Shown here in pieces: positions 8,261 to 15,645 of a stretch of DNA of 64,000 bases; within the stretch, counting starts at the first letter, position 1; every line of letters starts with the position of its first letter. The notes under the pieces are model-generated. The model saw nothing but the letters and a program-made list of their open reading frames with translations, did no database searches and was not told where the DNA came from. Position numbers and translations under genes: made by a program. The DNA is from Pseudorhodoplanes sp. (GTDB taxonomy: Bacteria > Pseudomonadota > Alphaproteobacteria > Rhizobiales > Xanthobacteraceae): positions 1 through 64,000 of the forward strand of contig JALHOD010000010.1 in assembly GCA_022843165.1 (NCBI GenBank), written 5' to 3'.

Positions 8261-9424
8261 TTAGGCCGCGATCCGGTGCAGGCAGTCGGCCACGTAGCGA
8301 TAGTCGTCCGCCGTCATGCGATTATGCAGCGGGATCGCCATGGTGTTGCGTTCGCAATCGCGCGCGCCCGCGAAATCGTCGGCCGCGTAGCCGAAATGCT
8401 GACGATAATAGCCCAGCATGTGGATCGCGTGCGTGCCCGGCCGCGTGGCCACGCCCATCCCGTGCAGGCGCGCCATGATCTCGTTGCGCGGCAGCGGCGT
8501 CATCTCCGGATCAACGTAAGTGACATACGCCTGCCAAGCGTGGCGGCCGTTATTCGGAGCGACCGGATGCCTCAGCCATGCGATATCGGCGAGCGTTTCG
8601 CGATAGAAGCGGGCCCAGCGATCGCGCTCATCGATAAATGCATCGAGCTTGCCGAGTTGCACCAGACCGATCGACGCCTGCACGTCCGTCATCCGGTAGT
8701 TGAAGCCCAGTTCGTCGAAATCGGCGAGCAGGTAGGGTTGCGGTCCCTGATGACGCTGCTCCTCCGAAATCGACGCGCCGTGATTGCGGAGAATGTCGGC
8801 CAACTCGGCCAGCGCCTTGTCGTTCGTCGTCAGCATGCCGCCCTCGCCGGTCGTGATCGACTTGCGCGGATGAAACGAGAAGCAGCCGAGATCGCCGAGG
8901 CCGCCGGCCGGCCGGCCATTGAGCGAAGCACCGGCCGCGCAGGCCGCATCTTCCACGATCCTGACAGAAGCGGGCAGCGCCGCGCGCAGGGCGTCGACAT
9001 CGGCGCAGAGACCGAAGAGATGCACGGGAATGACAGCCCTCGTCCGTGGCGTCACTTTGAACAGCGCCGAGGCGATGTCGATATTGTATGTACGGCGGTC
9101 GATATCACAGAGCACCGGCGTCGCGCCGCAGTACAGAACGGCGTTCGCGGTCGCGACCCAGGTGAAGGATGGGACAATCACTTCGTCGCCCGGACCGATG
9201 CCCAGCGCGGCAAGCGCCAGATGCAGCGCCGTCGTGCAGCTCGTGGCCGCCAATGCATGGCCGACCTGATGCCGCGCCGCAAATGCCTTCTCGAAGGCCG
9301 CAACCTTGGGCCCCTGCGTCAGCCAACCGGACGTCAACGGCTCGCGCACGGCGTGCCATTCATCGTCGCCCATCGACGGCAGCGCGATCTGTATCCGTCG
9401 CACGGGTTTGGCTTCCACGTTCAA
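8261..9424 (-). CDS. wlbC: DegT/DnrJ/EryC1/StrS sugar aminotransferase, WlbC/WbpE type
   Basis: This 387-residue PLP enzyme probably converts the 3-keto sugar made by WlbA to UDP-2-acetamido-3-amino-glucuronate, using glutamate. Family signatures are the N-terminal IALPSMGDDEWHAVREPLTSGWLTQGP, split here as the usual substrate-entry region, then GPGDEVIVPSFTWVATANAV, IVEDAACAAGA, and CFSFHPRKSITTGEGGM with the aldimine lysine. No ATG starts the frame: TTG at 9424 or GTG at 9418 are the candidates. Function is assigned from the family plus the adjacent wlbA and divergent wlbB; the family also contains 4-aminotransferases, so the exact carbon is inferred. Confidence 0.85.
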   Translation of the reverse strand: MNVEAKPVRRIQIALPSMGDDEWHAVREPLTSGWLTQGPKVAAFEKAFAARHQVGHALAATSCTTALHLALAALGIGPGDEVIVPSFTWVATANAVLYCGATPVLCDIDRRTYNIDIASALFKVTPRTRAVIPVHLFGLCADVDALRAALPASVRIVEDAACAAGASLNGRPAGGLGDLGCFSFHPRKSITTGEGGMLTTNDKALAELADILRNHGASISEEQRHQGPQPYLLADFDELGFNYRMTDVQASIGLVQLGKLDAFIDERDRWARFYRETLADIAWLRHPVAPNNGRHAWQAYVTYVDPEMTPLPRNEIMARLHGMGVATRPGTHAIHMLGYYRQHFGYAADDFAGARDCERNTMAIPLHNRMTADDYRYVADCLHRIAA

Positions 9425-9440
9425 GTGTTCGCTTTCTGGT

Positions 9441-10439
9441 TCAAAACTTCGCAGCTCGGCCGCGCCGCACCGCTACTTCTTCTTTATGCGACTTGCGCCA
9501 GGCGATCAGACGTCCTAGCCCATCGTCGAGGGAAATACCGGCGTCGAATCCGATGTCCTTGCTGGCGCGCACCGGACTGCCGATGCGGTTGCGCACCAGC
9601 GTCGCCTGGCTGCGCGGGGCATAATTGATCGCCTGATTGGAACCAGTCAGCGAGAGCAGCCTTTCCGCGATCTCCTTCAGCGAAGTCCGTTTGCCGGTTC
9701 CGACATTGTAGAAACGATCCGCGACATCCGCCTTCATCGCGCAGAGATTGGCCTTGGCGCAGTCCTCGACCGCGACGAAATCGAACGCCTCCGATCCGTC
9801 GCCGAAAATCGTCGGCCCTTCCCCGCGGTCGATGGCGTCCAGCATCTTCATGATCACCGCGATATAGGCGCCCTGGTAGTCCTGCCGCGGCCCGTAGACA
9901 TTCATATAGCGAAGACCCACATAATTGAGCCCGTAGCGGTGATGGAAGGCACGCAACATGGCCTCTCCGCAGATCTTGGTCGCCCCGTAGAAATTCTTGT
10001 TATTGAAAGGGTGCTCCTCGGTCATCGGCTCTTCCACGGCATCGCCATAGACGGACGCAGATGACGAGTAGACGAGACGCTTGATCCCGGCCGCGACGCA
10101 CGCTTCTATCACATTGAACGTGCCACGGACATTCACGTCGAAGGCCGCGCGCGGAAATTCATGGCATTGCAGCAGCCACAGGGCGGCGAAATGAAACACC
10201 CCGTCGGCGCCCTTCAATGCCGCGCCCAGGATATCGCTCTGGGTGATGTCGCCGCCGGCTTCGAAAATCTTCACGCGTGGTTCCTTCAGCGCGCCTGCCA
10301 GATTCTCATGCGTGCCGCGGACAAAATTGTCGTAGACGACGACCTCGCCCACATCCTCGCGTGTCAGCAGATCCACGGTATGCGAGCCGATCAGGCCCGC
10401 GCCGCCAATGACCACAAGACGCTTTCCCCGGATGTCCAC
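9441..10439 (-). CDS. Extended SDR nucleotide-sugar epimerase/dehydratase
   Basis: This 332-residue protein is an extended short-chain dehydrogenase of the UDP-sugar 4-epimerase/4,6-dehydratase group. It has the NAD-binding motif VVIGGAGLIGSH at the N-terminus, YSSSASVYG (catalytic Ser) near residue 124, FYGATK (Tyr-x3-Lys pair) near 150, and a substrate-binding LRYMNVYGPRQDYQGAY loop. It probably epimerises the activated hexosamine used in this glycan, but dehydratase or decarboxylase activity cannot be excluded. The start is GTG and follows the TAA of wlbA directly with no gap, so the two are translated as a tight pair. Confidence 0.85.
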   Translation of the reverse strand: MDIRGKRLVVIGGAGLIGSHTVDLLTREDVGEVVVYDNFVRGTHENLAGALKEPRVKIFEAGGDITQSDILGAALKGADGVFHFAALWLLQCHEFPRAAFDVNVRGTFNVIEACVAAGIKRLVYSSSASVYGDAVEEPMTEEHPFNNKNFYGATKICGEAMLRAFHHRYGLNYVGLRYMNVYGPRQDYQGAYIAVIMKMLDAIDRGEGPTIFGDGSEAFDFVAVEDCAKANLCAMKADVADRFYNVGTGKRTSLKEIAERLLSLTGSNQAINYAPRSQATLVRNRIGSPVRASKDIGFDAGISLDDGLGRLIAWRKSHKEEVAVRRGRAAKF

Positions 10440-11378
10440 TTACCGCATTCCCCTGTTGACCCACGGATGACGCTCGCCATTCGCCGGCGTAACGGACGCC
10501 GACCTGAGCGTTGATACGATTTCGACCGACGGCCGCACCTCATCCAGCCCGAAGCCGTTTCCCGCCAGGATGGCTTCATAGCTCGCCGTATGCAGATCGC
10601 CGAAGCCGCCCGAGAATTCGAACTCCCTGTCGTCCACGGTGATGGAACGGTAGGTCGTCTGGTTCTCCGGCAGACCCTCTGGCAGGTCATTCCTGTCGAC
10701 CGACAAGAACCACCGCACGGCAGCGCGTTCACATTCCAGATAACCTGCCATGCGTTCCGGAGCCCGCAAATGAAGAATATTGCGCGTGACCTTGCCAAAC
10801 ACATAGGTCAGCATATCGAAGAAGTGCACACCGATATTGGTCGCGATCCCACCGGACTTGGTCTCATCGCCCTTCCAAGAGGTGTGGTACCAGCGCCCGC
10901 GCGAGGTGATGTAGGTCAGGTCGACGGCATGCATGCGGTTGCTCTGTGCAACCTTGTCCTTCAGTGCAATGATCGACGGATGATGCCGCAGCTGGAGGAT
11001 GGTCGAAATCTGGCGTCCGGTGTCCTGTTCGATTTCGGCAAGGCCGTCGATATTCCACGGATTGAGCACCAGTGGCTTCTCGCAGATCGCGTCGGCACCG
11101 GAGCGCAGCGCAAAACGGCAATGCGCGTCGTGCATGTAGTTCGGCGAGCAGATGGTGACATAGTCGATCTTCTCGCCGCGTCGGCGCAGCTTGTCGATAT
11201 GACGATCGAAGCGCTCGAATTCGACGAAGAAATGCGCGTCGGGATAGTAGCTGTCGATAATCCCGACGGAATCGTTGGGATCGAAGGCGACCTTGAGATC
11301 GCCGCCGATCGCCTTCATCGCCTTCATGTGGCGCGGCGCGATATACCCGCCTGCGCCGATCAGAGCGAAAGATGTCAT
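10440..11378 (-). CDS. wlbA: Gfo/Idh/MocA oxidoreductase, UDP-GlcNAcA 3-dehydrogenase (WlbA/WbpB type)
   Basis: This 312-residue enzyme resembles WlbA/WbpB, which oxidises UDP-N-acetylglucosaminuronate at C3 using NAD. The N-terminal Rossmann motif is FALIGAGGYIAPRHMKAMK, the EKP motif is ICEKPLVLNP, and GGIATNIGVHFFDML is the conserved C-terminal substrate-domain helix of this subgroup. The ATG at 11378 is chosen because the nucleotide-binding strand begins there; codons further upstream are not conserved in style. It is the first structural gene after the regulatory pair, with a 105-base leader containing the hairpin and ops-like motif. The UDP-GlcNAc 6-dehydrogenase needed before it is not in this window. 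Confidence 0.88.
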   Translation of the reverse strand: MTSFALIGAGGYIAPRHMKAMKAIGGDLKVAFDPNDSVGIIDSYYPDAHFFVEFERFDRHIDKLRRRGEKIDYVTICSPNYMHDAHCRFALRSGADAICEKPLVLNPWNIDGLAEIEQDTGRQISTILQLRHHPSIIALKDKVAQSNRMHAVDLTYITSRGRWYHTSWKGDETKSGGIATNIGVHFFDMLTYVFGKVTRNILHLRAPERMAGYLECERAAVRWFLSVDRNDLPEGLPENQTTYRSITVDDREFEFSGGFGDLHTASYEAILAGNGFGLDEVRPSVEIVSTLRSASVTPANGERHPWVNRGMR

Positions 11379-11412
11379 TGAAGGTCCGTCACATCGAAAA
11401 ATGGTTATAGAC

Positions 11413-11423
11413 ATGCTACCGCA
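11413..11423 (-). promoter_or_regulatory. ops-like element in operon leader
   Basis: The minus strand reads TGCGGTAGCAT, matching 9 of 11 bases of the E. coli ops pause element GGCGGTAGCGT and all of its GCGGTAGC core. It is 34 bases before the wlbA ATG and directly downstream of the RfaH-like gene, where RNA polymerase would pause to load such a factor. The same 8-mer occurs at least three more times in the window inside coding sequence, so the position rather than the match is the main support. Confidence 0.4.
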
Positions 11424-11425
11424 GT

Positions 11426-11448
11426 CCGGGTGACTCGCTGTCACCCGG
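11426..11448 (-). promoter_or_regulatory. Perfect 9-bp hairpin in glycan-operon leader
   Basis: CCGGGTGAC and GTCACCCGG form a perfect nine-base-pair stem around a five-base loop, between the NusG-like gene and wlbA. No U-run follows closely on the minus strand, so it is not a standard intrinsic terminator. It lies two bases upstream of the ops-like motif and could be a pause hairpin, processing site or mRNA stabiliser. Confidence 0.6.
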
Positions 11449-11483
11449 CCGACCCGGCAGATACGCGCCGGATCAATCAGACG

Positions 11484-11999
11484 CTACGCCGCAGTCACGA
11501 AGTCTGCGTCGATAAGTACCCGTACCTTGCGGCCAAGAAGATCCAGTAGGATGGCGACGCGTTCGCCGTCCGTCAGACCTTCGAACAATCCGAGACAGGA
11601 ATCGAAAACCCCGTCCTGCACGCGAACCTTGTCTCCTGGCGCGAACATCGGCCGCTTCGCGAGACGGATAAGTCCCTCCCCGTCTTCGCGTGCGCGCAAC
11701 TGATCCACCACCAACGCCGGCACCACAGCCGGACTGTCGCCATGACAGACCAGACGCGACACACCGATCGTGGACTGAATGGCGCGCCAGCGCTGCGCCG
11801 CCATATCGACTGCGACGAACAGATAGCGCGGGAACAGCGGCGACTTGATCATGTCGACACGCCGCGCATGCCGGCGGCGGCGGAGATATTGCGGAAGGTA
11901 GACGTGATAGCCCTGCCGCGTGAGGTTGAACACGGCTTTGCGCTCGGCATTGGGCTGCGTTTGAACGGCGTACCAGGACGTGACGGCGGGCTGCGTCAT
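11484..11999 (-). CDS. Specialised NusG paralogue (RfaH-like antitermination factor)
   Basis: This 171-residue protein has the NusG N-terminal fold (SWYAVQTQPNAERKAVFNL, then PLFPRYLFVAVDM) at residues 8-70 and a KOW domain (FAPGDKVRVQDGVFDSCLGLFEGL) at about 115-165. Length and sequence fit RfaH-type paralogues rather than housekeeping NusG. Such factors bind paused RNA polymerase and allow it to read through long, poorly translated surface-polysaccharide operons. It sits at the head of an operon of more than 11 kb, just upstream of an ops-like motif. Its ATG overlaps the TGA of the regulator gene, so the two are co-translated. Another overlapping frame on the same strand is a shadow. Confidence 0.88.
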   Translation of the reverse strand: MTQPAVTSWYAVQTQPNAERKAVFNLTRQGYHVYLPQYLRRRRHARRVDMIKSPLFPRYLFVAVDMAAQRWRAIQSTIGVSRLVCHGDSPAVVPALVVDQLRAREDGEGLIRLAKRPMFAPGDKVRVQDGVFDSCLGLFEGLTDGERVAILLDLLGRKVRVLIDADFVTAA

Positions 12000-12640
12000 T
12001 GTGCCGCCTTCGCCTGATTGTACAGCCGCACGCGCAGCAGTTCCGGAATGAGCACCCGGTCCTGTCCGAAGCGCGCAATCGCCTGTTCGCAGGTGCGCCG
12101 CGCCGACGCGAGATCCGTCACCACCACAGCATCGAAAGACTCATTCAGCTCGTCGAACGACGGCGCCAACGGCACGCCGAGGAAGCGGTCTCCTTCGGCG
12201 AGCGGATCGACAATGCCGACAATGGACACGCCGCTTTCCAGCGCGCAGATGGAGGCGATTTCGGCAAGATCGGATTTCCCGGCCAGCACCAGACAAGTCT
12301 GGTCGTTGACGCGCGCGGCCGCAAACAGCGCCGTGCAGTCCGCCTTGGCCTGGCGAAAGAACCCGAAAGAGTAAGAGAGATACTCGACCGTCAGCCGCGA
12401 CTTCTCGGCGAAGCCCTGCGGGGTGAGGTAATAGACATAGCGCCGCGCCGGGGCCTGGCTTGCCTTAACCAGCCCCTTCTTCATGCAGCGTTTCAGATAA
12501 GCGTTGACCAGGCCGAGGGCGATGCCGAGTTCGGAGGCCAGATGGCGTTGCGACTGTCCGCCGTTGCGCTCCACGGAATCGAGCAGACCCAGCATGATGC
12601 GGGCTTCCTCGATTTTCCCCTCACCGGTCGTGCCAGCCAT
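11996..12640 (-). CDS. Winged-helix regulator with C-terminal Rossmann-like domain (EPS-associated type)
   Basis: This 214-residue protein probably controls the glycan operon it begins. Residues 10-80 form a winged helix (NGGQSQRHLASELGIALGLV as the helix-turn-helix, RRYVYYLTPQGFAEKSRL as the wing), like MarR-type EPS-associated regulators. Residues 105-205 look like a Rossmann-like sensor (CLVLAGKSDLAEIASICALE, VSIVGIVDPL, DAVVVTD) similar to sugar-nucleotide-binding domains, so a sugar precursor may be the ligand; this is inference. I chose the ATG at 12640, with a GGGAG box nine bases upstream. An ATG at 12715 is in frame but lies inside a palindrome and has no good ribosome site. Confidence 0.78.
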   Translation of the reverse strand: MAGTTGEGKIEEARIMLGLLDSVERNGGQSQRHLASELGIALGLVNAYLKRCMKKGLVKASQAPARRYVYYLTPQGFAEKSRLTVEYLSYSFGFFRQAKADCTALFAAARVNDQTCLVLAGKSDLAEIASICALESGVSIVGIVDPLAEGDRFLGVPLAPSFDELNESFDAVVVTDLASARRTCEQAIARFGQDRVLIPELLRVRLYNQAKAAQ

Positions 12641-12682
12641 ACACACCGTCTCCCGGACTGTCTGGACGGCGTGTGGTAGACT

Positions 12683-12697
12683 GTTCACTTCATGAAC
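12683..12697. promoter_or_regulatory. Operator-like palindrome, copy 1
   Basis: GTTCAC-TTC-ATGAAC is a 15-base inverted repeat with one arm mismatch. Its inner edge is 42 bases upstream of the preferred regulator start at 12640. It repeats 27 bases further upstream, about 2.5 helical turns, as expected for cooperative binding of a dimeric winged-helix protein. Confidence 0.6.
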
Positions 12698-12709
12698 GTC
12701 AAGCGAATT

Positions 12710-12724
12710 GTTCATCCCATGAAC
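12710..12724. promoter_or_regulatory. Operator-like palindrome, copy 2
   Basis: GTTCAT-CCC-ATGAAC is a perfect inverted repeat with six-base arms and a three-base spacer, in the divergent promoter region between the regulator and wlbB. It has the same spacing as copy 1. Binding here could control both directions, that is both halves of the diacetamido-uronate pathway. Confidence 0.65.
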
Positions 12725-12905
12725 ATTAAGGGAACCATTCGCTAGCCATAAATTTCCCTTTTATTTCATAACATTACAAGAAAAGCGCCAAGCAGGTCGT
12801 CCAATAGCCGAACAGAAACCGCTGGATTGGTTACCCGCCGGCGCGACGGCGGGGTTCAACTGTCGGTCCGAATACCCTAGACGATGACCCAACAACGGAC
12901 CGGTC

Positions 12906-13493
12906 ATGACAACAGCCAGACCCGCCTATCCGGGCGTCGCCATCCACGAGAGCGCCTATGTAGACGATGGTGTCGCCATCGGCGACGGCAGCAAGATCTG
13001 GCATTTCGTCCATGTGCTGCCCGGCTGCGTGATCGGACGCAATGTGGTGCTCGGCCAGAATGTCATGGCAGGCCCCAATGTCCACATCGGTGACGGTTGC
13101 AAGATCCAGAACAACGTCTCGCTGTATGAGGGCGTCGAACTCGAGGACGATGTGTTTTGCGGCCCCAGTTGCGTTTTTACCAATGTGATAAATCCGCGCG
13201 CCAATGTGAGCCGCAAGGATGAATTTCGCCGGACCCTGGTGCAACGCGGGGCCACCATCGGCGCCAATGCGACCATCATTTGCGGTGTCACCATCGGCGC
13301 CTATGCGTTCATTGGCGCCGGCGCGGTTGTGACGCATGATGTCCCCGCTCATGCGCTAATGATCGGATCGCCGGCCAAACGCACGGGTTGGATGAGCCGC
13401 GCGGGGGAAAAACTCACCGAAAGCCTCGTCTGTCCGCGCACCGGAGAACGTTATCGTGAGATCGGCGCACGCGAGCTGGCTATTGAAAGCTGA
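12906..13493 (+). CDS. wlbB: UDP-2-acetamido-3-amino-glucuronate N-acetyltransferase (WlbB/WbpD type)
   Basis: This 195-residue hexapeptide acetyltransferase closely follows the WlbB/WbpD pattern: [56 protein letters not shown], and a C-terminal [10 protein letters not shown] segment before a short zinc-ribbon-like tail (LVCPRTG). It transfers acetyl from acetyl-CoA to the 3-amino group made by WlbC, giving UDP-2,3-diacetamido-2,3-dideoxy-glucuronate, a precursor of O-antigens. It is transcribed away from wlbA and wlbC but shares their promoter region with two palindromes. The ribosome site before the ATG is weak. Confidence 0.92.
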   Translation: MTTARPAYPGVAIHESAYVDDGVAIGDGSKIWHFVHVLPGCVIGRNVVLGQNVMAGPNVHIGDGCKIQNNVSLYEGVELEDDVFCGPSCVFTNVINPRANVSRKDEFRRTLVQRGATIGANATIICGVTIGAYAFIGAGAVVTHDVPAHALMIGSPAKRTGWMSRAGEKLTESLVCPRTGERYREIGARELAIES

Positions 13494-13566
13494 GATGCCG
13501 CCGGAGAGATTGTAATGTTTCGCAGTCAAAATTCACTGTAGGTTGCAAGCCCGACATAAAATCTGA

Positions 13567-14595
13567 ATGACCTCAGTAATGACCATGGCCAAAACTGACC
13601 GACAAAACATGAACGATCTGGAAGCCATGAACGCGCGCCTGATCGCCTCCGCCCTGCGTACGCTGGAAGCGGAGGCGAGCGGTATTTCGGCGCTGTCGGC
13701 CGCCCTGCGCGACGGGCTCGGCCCGGCAGCAGTGTCTGCCGTGGAAATTATCCGCCGCGCGCAAGGCCGGCTGATCGTCACCGGCATGGGCAAATCCGGA
13801 CATATCGGCCGCAAAATTGCGGCCACCTTCGCCTCCACCGGCACCCCGGCCTTTTTCGTGCATCCGGGCGAAGCCAGTCACGGCGATCTTGGCATGATCA
13901 CGCCGGATGACGTCATCATGGCTTTGTCCTGGTCGGGCGAGACGGTCGAGCTCAAAAATCTCATCGACTATTCGCGGCGCTTCAGGATCGGTCTGATCGC
14001 GGTGACGGCGGAAGCCGACAGCACGCTCGGGCGCGCGGCCGATGTTGCGCTGGTCTTGCCGCAGGCGCGCGAGGCCTGCCCTCACAATCTCGCCCCGACC
14101 ACCTCCTCGCTTATGCAACTCGCGCTCGGCGATGCCCTCGCCGTCGCGTTGCTGGAAAGCCGGGGCTTCACAGAACTTGATTTCAAGGCGCTGCATCCGG
14201 GTGGCCGCTTGGGCGCGATGCTGAAATTCGTCCGCGATGTCATGCGGGCGGGCGACGACGTTCCGCTTGCTGCAACCGGCTCGCTCATGTCGGATGCGAT
14301 CGTGGAAATGTCGGCCAAGGGCGTGGGCTGTGTCGGCATCGTCAGCCAGAATGGACAATTGATCGGCATCGTCACCGATGGAGATCTGCGCCGTCATATG
14401 CGTCCGGGCCTGACCGAGGCCCGCGTCAACGAGATCATGACCCAAGGCCCCAAGACCTGCCGACCGGACCAGTTGGTGAGCGAAGTGATCGAAGTCCTGA
14501 ATGCCTCCAAGATCACCGCGATTTTCGTGGTCGAAAATGCCAAGCCGGTCGGTGTCGTGCATCTGCACGACTTGCTGCGCATTGGCGTGGCCTGA
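13567..14595 (+). CDS. kdsD: Arabinose-5-phosphate isomerase (KpsF/GutQ/KdsD family)
   Basis: This enzyme interconverts ribulose 5-phosphate and arabinose 5-phosphate, the first step of Kdo synthesis for LPS or capsule. It is 342 residues from the first ATG. A SIS domain (about residues 50-200) has VTGMGKSGHIGRKIAATFASTG and LSWSGETVELKNL; two CBS domains follow (IVGIVTDGDLRRHM and FVVENAKPVGVVHLHDLLRIG). The true start is uncertain: none of the ATGs at 13567, 13579 or 13609 has a clear ribosome site, and one at 13627 has a GGAAG just before it. It is followed 18 bases later by the WecA-like gene. Confidence 0.92.
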   Translation: MTSVMTMAKTDRQNMNDLEAMNARLIASALRTLEAEASGISALSAALRDGLGPAAVSAVEIIRRAQGRLIVTGMGKSGHIGRKIAATFASTGTPAFFVHPGEASHGDLGMITPDDVIMALSWSGETVELKNLIDYSRRFRIGLIAVTAEADSTLGRAADVALVLPQAREACPHNLAPTTSSLMQLALGDALAVALLESRGFTELDFKALHPGGRLGAMLKFVRDVMRAGDDVPLAATGSLMSDAIVEMSAKGVGCVGIVSQNGQLIGIVTDGDLRRHMRPGLTEARVNEIMTQGPKTCRPDQLVSEVIEVLNASKITAIFVVENAKPVGVVHLHDLLRIGVA

Positions 14596-14613
14596 CAACC
14601 ACCGGTCCCTGAC

Positions 14614-15645
14614 ATGACCGACCTGATTGAGCCTTTCCGGCACTGGACGATGTTCGGGATTGCGGTCATCGCCGCCGCCGCAGCCGTGTCGATGGCACTC
14701 ATCGTCTGGCTCAGACCCTGGCTGATCCGTTATGCGCTGGCGCGGCCGAATGCCCGCTCCTCTCACCGTACACCGACTCCGCAAGGCGGCGGCATCGCCG
14801 TCGTCGCAGCGACGCTTGCCACAGCGTTGATTGCGGTCTCAATTACCACTCCTGCTAGCCTTGCAACGCTCGCGCCGGTTCTTATCGCGACGGCGCTGAT
14901 CGCCGGACTTGGCGCCGCCGACGACATCCGCACCGTGGCAGTCGCACCGCGCCTGATCCTTCAGACACTGGCGGTCGCAATCGTGATTGCATGCCTGCCG
15001 TCGGATCTGACGATCGCGCCTTTTCTGCCCTGGTGGCTCGAACGCGCCCTGCTGCTCATCTCGGGCATCTGGTTCGTCAACCTGGTCAACTTCATGGACG
15101 GTCTCGACTGGATGACCGTGGCCGAAGTGTTGCCGGTTACGGCCGGTCTTGTCCTGCTGTCGGCTTTCGGCGCCTTGCCGCCACATGGCACCCTGCTCGC
15201 ACTTTCACTGTTTGGAGCGATGCTGGGATTTGCGCCGTTCAACCGTCCCGTCGCCCGCCTGTTTCTGGGCGACGTCGGCAGCCTGCCGCTCGGATTGCTG
15301 ATCGGCTATCTGCTCGTCCTGTTGGCCGGACAAGGCCACGTCATCGCAGCCCTGTTGCTGCCGCTTTACTATCTCGCCGACGCCACGGTCACGTTGTTGC
15401 GCCGGCTGGGCAATGGCGAACAGGTCTGGCAGGCGCATCGCAGCCATTTCTATCAGCGCGCGACCGATAACGGCTTCACGGTCCGACGAATTGTCGGGCG
15501 CGTTTTTGCGGTCAATCTGGTGCTTGTCGCCTTGGCCGTGATTTCGGTGCAGTTGCAGGGAATGGGCGCGCAAATTGCAACACTGGTTGCAGGACTCCTG
15601 CTGGTCGCCTGCCTTCTTGTCACATTCAGCCGAGGCCGCGGCTGA
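14614..15645 (+). CDS. Undecaprenyl-phosphate sugar-1-phosphate transferase (WecA/MraY family GT4)
   Basis: This 343-residue integral membrane protein has about ten hydrophobic segments and the family's cytoplasmic motifs: SSHRTPTPQGGGI, GAADDIR (metal-binding Asp pair), NFMDGLDW (nucleophile region), LFLGDVGSLPLGL and a HRSHFYQRA basic loop. It should load a sugar-1-phosphate from a UDP-sugar onto undecaprenyl phosphate and so start the O-antigen-like chain. WbpL-type enzymes of this length prefer UDP-FucNAc or UDP-QuiNAc. The SDR gene right after it, and the WbpM-type dehydratase opposite, fit such a 6-deoxy-amino-sugar, which is inference. Its TGA shares one base with the next ATG. Confidence 0.92.
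   Translation: MTDLIEPFRHWTMFGIAVIAAAAAVSMALIVWLRPWLIRYALARPNARSSHRTPTPQGGGIAVVAATLATALIAVSITTPASLATLAPVLIATALIAGLGAADDIRTVAVAPRLILQTLAVAIVIACLPSDLTIAPFLPWWLERALLLISGIWFVNLVNFMDGLDWMTVAEVLPVTAGLVLLSAFGALPPHGTLLALSLFGAMLGFAPFNRPVARLFLGDVGSLPLGLLIGYLLVLLAGQGHVIAALLLPLYYLADATVTLLRRLGNGEQVWQAHRSHFYQRATDNGFTVRRIVGRVFAVNLVLVALAVISVQLQGMGAQIATLVAGLLLVACLLVTFSRGRG

Noticed and set aside
8276-9628. 450-codon plus-strand frame opposite wlbC
   Set aside because: Composition is arginine/glutamine-rich as expected for a shadow frame, and wlbC on the other strand has all family motifs.
11473-12078. 201-codon minus-strand frame overlapping the NusG-like gene
   Set aside because: It is out of frame with the NusG-like protein, very Arg/Cys-rich and has no recognisable domain.
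12641-12715. Upstream ATG giving a 239-residue winged-helix regulator
   Set aside because: This start is inside a palindromic operator and lacks a ribosome site; the ATG at 12640 has GGGAG at good spacing and leaves the wHTH domain intact.
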